From NCBI GenBank assembly GCA_964035545.1, contig OZ037773.1, forward strand, positions 310,001 to 374,000: DNA of 64,000 bases. Reading direction: 5' to 3'. The notes beneath the pieces were generated by a model. It was given only the letters and a program-made list of their open reading frames with translations. It made no database searches and was not told the DNA's origin. Shown piece after piece: positions 61,065 to 64,000 of this stretch. The stretch comes from Bugula neritina (Eukaryota; Bryozoa; Gymnolaemata; Cheilostomatida; Bugulidae). Both the position numbers and the translations under genes were made by a program. Positions within the stretch are counted from its first letter, which is position 1. Each line of letters begins with the position of its first letter.

Positions 61065-64000
61065 TTAATACTCTCTTTTATTCTCTATAAACATGGACAT
61101 AGAGTCATTGACTTCTAAAGATCTTTTCAACTGTTCAGAACTGGTTTGTTCTGCAAACTCGGTGACTGGGTCTGCCGGGCAGGAAATGCTCTGTAACTGA
61201 TCTGAGTCATCAGCTGACTTTTTTATAAAACATTCAGTGACTGTAGTATGGAGTGTGGTATGCTGCGGTAAGCCCGCATAATTTGTGGCAGTACCACATC
61301 CCATTCCTCTTGACCTCAGCCTAGGAGCAAGCTCCTGAGAGCGTCACCCAACATCCTGTTGTTCCTTTCCACGACTCTGTTCCCTTGAGGGTGATATGGG
61401 GTGGTCCGACTCTGTTTCACACCCCATATCTGGCAGAGATTTCCCATGAGCTCGGACTAGAACTGGGCGCCCGGGTCCGTATGTATCTGCTCCGGTAGCC
61501 CAAAGTAACAAAATACATATTGGTCCGAGGCCCGGGCTACGGTGGGGGCCGACGCACCTGAAATAGCCAGGGCGTCTGCCCACTGAGTGAAGTGGTTCGT
61601 GAGCACCAGTATCCAGGTGTTCCCTCTAGTGGATAACGGCATAGGCTCAACCAGGTCTACCGTCACTACTTGCCACGATCGACCAGCGTACAACCGGCGT
61701 CGACCAGTGGTTTCCGTGGGGCAGCCATGCTTACTGGCTTGACAGACCTTGCATTGCCGTACCCGCAGTCGTACGTCTTGAATCATTGCGGGCCAGTACC
61801 AACGCAGCTGCAGACACTTGATGACTAGACTAGCTCCAGCATGAGCCTTTTTATGGGTGTCCCAAATCAGTATGGTCGGAGGGCGTGTGGACAAACAACG
61901 CGGTCTCTTTCCTGCTGACAATTGTCTGCTGCTAGCGTTATCATCAGAAGGCCATCAGGACTGACTTTGAGGGAATCCCAGCGATGACAGAAGAGTTGGA
62001 ACTTGACGTCTCCTTGCCGCTGCTGTTCCTCGCTAAGTCGTCGGCCCTCTTTCTTGGCTAGAATATGTCCGCTACCGTGCCGGGTAGCGTCTCCTGGAGT
62101 CGGCACAGCTCCTTGACATTTTGATACAGAGTGGGGTTGGCACGAAGCGCCTGGACGTCGTCTGAGTTAGTTTCAGTTCGAAGATGACTGTGCTCCCACC
62201 AATAGACGGGGCCCTTCCGTAACTCTGTCTCCACGTCAAGATGGGCGGGTCCCCCATTCCGCCTCTCAATTTGCAGGCATTGCTTACAGTCCTCCACCGG
62301 CTGACGACTCATGTCGTCGGCATTACCGTGCTTCCGGCCAGCACGATGCTTTATTTGGTAAGAGAACTTGGCAAGAATCTCCAGCCAACGAGCTACCTGG
62401 CTCAAAGGCTCCGAACGCTTACACAGCCATATCAGTGATGCATGGTCTGTTCATAATCTGAACATTCTCCCATTACAGATATGGCCGGAAGTGCTTGACC
62501 ACCTTGACTACTGCTAGGAGCTCCTTCATAGTAGTGCAGTAGTTCTTTTCAGCAGCCGCGAGAGTCTTGCTGTAGTAAGCTACAACCACCTCACTTTCAC
62601 CCTGGACTTGGGACAGAACAGCTCCCACACTGTGGTCGCTGGCGTCAGTGTCCAGGATGTACTCCTTGGCTGGATCAAGATACGCCAGAATTGGCGCCTT
62701 CATTGCGCCATTGCTTGAGGTGGTCGAATGCCTGCTGCTATTCCTGCGTCTACTGCTACCGCATCCCTTCTGCGGTCAACCGATTTAACGGCTGAGCCAC
62801 CCCTGCAAAGCCAGGTATGTACTGCTGGTAATAGCCTACTAGGCCCAGGAGTGCGCGTAACTCAGGGAGGTTGCGGGAGACAGCCCACTCCTTCACAGCC
62901 TGTACCTTTTTCGGGTCGGTAGCAACCCCATCACGGCCAACCACATGGCTCATGTACGTGACTTCCGGCTGTAGGAGCGCACACTTGGAGGGCTTCAAAC
63001 AGTCCAGCTGTCCGGGGGCGGTCAAAGACCTCCCACAGACGACTGATATGAGTCGAAAAGTCTGGGGAGATGACAATGACGTCGCCCAGATAGATTAGGA
63101 GGGTCTTCCAGTGTAGCCCACTGAGGACCTGCTCCATGAGTTGTTGGAAAGTTGCCGAGGCAGACGTAAGTCCAAATGGCAGTACTTTCCTTTTCCAGAG
63201 TCCATCATGAGTAAGGAATGCCGCTTTGTCTTAGGCATCAGGACTGAGGGGTACTTGCCAGTACTCGCTAAGCGGATCCAAAGTACTCAAGTACTTGCTA
63301 CCTGCGAGGGCATTCAGAGACTCATCTATTCGTGGGAGAGGGTAGGCATCTTGGATGGTGATGCTGTTGAGTCTGCGGTAGTCCACACAGAACTTCTAGC
63401 TACCATCCTTTTTTTTGACCAGTACTGCTGGAGAGCTCCACTCTATGCACTGTGGGCAGGCTCAATCAGATCCCAGTCGAGAATATCCTGCACTTGCCGG
63501 CTAATCTCCTTCCCCGGGCCTAGACGTCGGGTTGGTTGCCTGAAGGGGGTGGTGCTGGCTGCCAGGGGTATCTCGTGGGAGATAACCTTGGTCAGCCCCA
63601 TGTCTCCATTGCCACGACTAAAGACATCACTGTGCTCCGTGAGTAGTTGAGCCAGTACTTGGCGTTCAGTAGTACCCGTACAGTTACCACAAGCTCCACC
63701 TCACAGGTCAGCAATGTGCTCCGGGGCTACTCCTCGACTGGTGCAAGACCGGTTTTCCTGGGTGTCGGTCACTGTTTTCAGTGCCGGACCTCCATCCGCC
63801 TCCTGGATGGAGTGGTACTTCCCCACCAGCGCTCCGGCCGATAATCAGACATGTTTCGTAAAGGACGAGGAGCTCTCTCCGACAGTCTAGCCAATTCAGG
63901 CTGTTTGCCAGTCGGATTGCTCCGCGCATTCCCTCCACCACTCTCAGGCCGGCGATCTCCTTACAGTTGACTCTGCAGCGGAGAGTCACCTGGGATCTCC
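61065..64000 (-). pseudogene. Decayed Ty3/Gypsy pol (RT, RNase H, integrase)
   Basis: Reading from 64000 leftwards, broken frames give the RT palm (SPDFSTHIS, about 63060, with the active-site box reading YLGD instead of YLDD), the connection (LRALLGLVGYYQQYIPGF, about 62830), RNase H (YILDTDASDHSVGAVLSQ, about 62660, and the RAGRKHGNADDMSR block, about 62340), the integrase zinc finger (HAGASLVI ... CKVCQASKHG, about 61845-61720), the core (VTVDLVEP, about 61660; HTDPG, about 61470) and a frameshifted remainder to about 61065. The segment is much richer in G+C than its neighbours. At least four frame changes and the altered RT box make it non-functional. It continues beyond the right edge; no LTR is seen. 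Confidence 0.9.

Overview
This is animal (metazoan) nuclear DNA, most likely from a non-model and probably marine invertebrate. The evidence is two spliced, well conserved metazoan genes (TRMT61A and an EH-domain dynamin-like ATPase), many phase-1 immunoglobulin exons, GT-AG introns, tRNA-derived SINEs, R2-like, LINE and Gypsy retroelements, hAT, Harbinger-like and foldback elements, and very many micro- and minisatellites in an AT-rich background. I cannot name the phylum from the sequence alone. Most long open frames are artefacts of tandem repeats.

Layout. 1-2.4 kb: 3' end of a Ty3/Gypsy-like element with its 3' LTR. 4.0-9.7 kb (-): complete five-exon TRMT61A, whose intron 3 holds a Harbinger-like MITE nearby, a foldback element and a broken R2-like retrotransposon sitting inside an 18-bp minisatellite. 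11-14.5 kb: foldback element, dead LINE and AT-rich trinucleotide-like repeats. 14.8-25.1 kb (+): complete nine-exon EHD gene encoding 533 aa. 28.0-42.4 kb: three paralogous small genes for single-pass membrane proteins with a cysteine-rich C-terminal tail (one -, two +), separated by an hAT-like element, a SINE nested in a LINE fragment and satellites. 44.1-59.5 kb (+): two related immunoglobulin-superfamily genes that end in GPI-anchor-like tails, with a Gypsy insertion in one and 2.5 kb of 26-bp minisatellite between them. 60.7-64 kb (-): an unknown basic ORF and a decayed, GC-rich Ty3/Gypsy pol.

TRMT61A is the catalytic subunit of the tRNA m1A58 methyltransferase, and EHD is an endosomal membrane-remodelling ATPase; these are unrelated housekeeping genes. 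The 28-59.5 kb block looks different. It has paralogous surface proteins, near-identical duplicated Ig exons and GPI tails, which is the kind of clustered surface-receptor locus seen in invertebrate self-recognition or immunity. That role is inference.

The most unusual signal is that minisatellites abut, or are built from, splice junctions. TRMT61A exon 2 has six tandem 3' splice sites, EHD intron 4 is almost wholly a 48-bp repeat carrying donor- and acceptor-like sites, and most other EHD introns and two of the small membrane-protein genes have repeats starting or ending at or near an exon edge.
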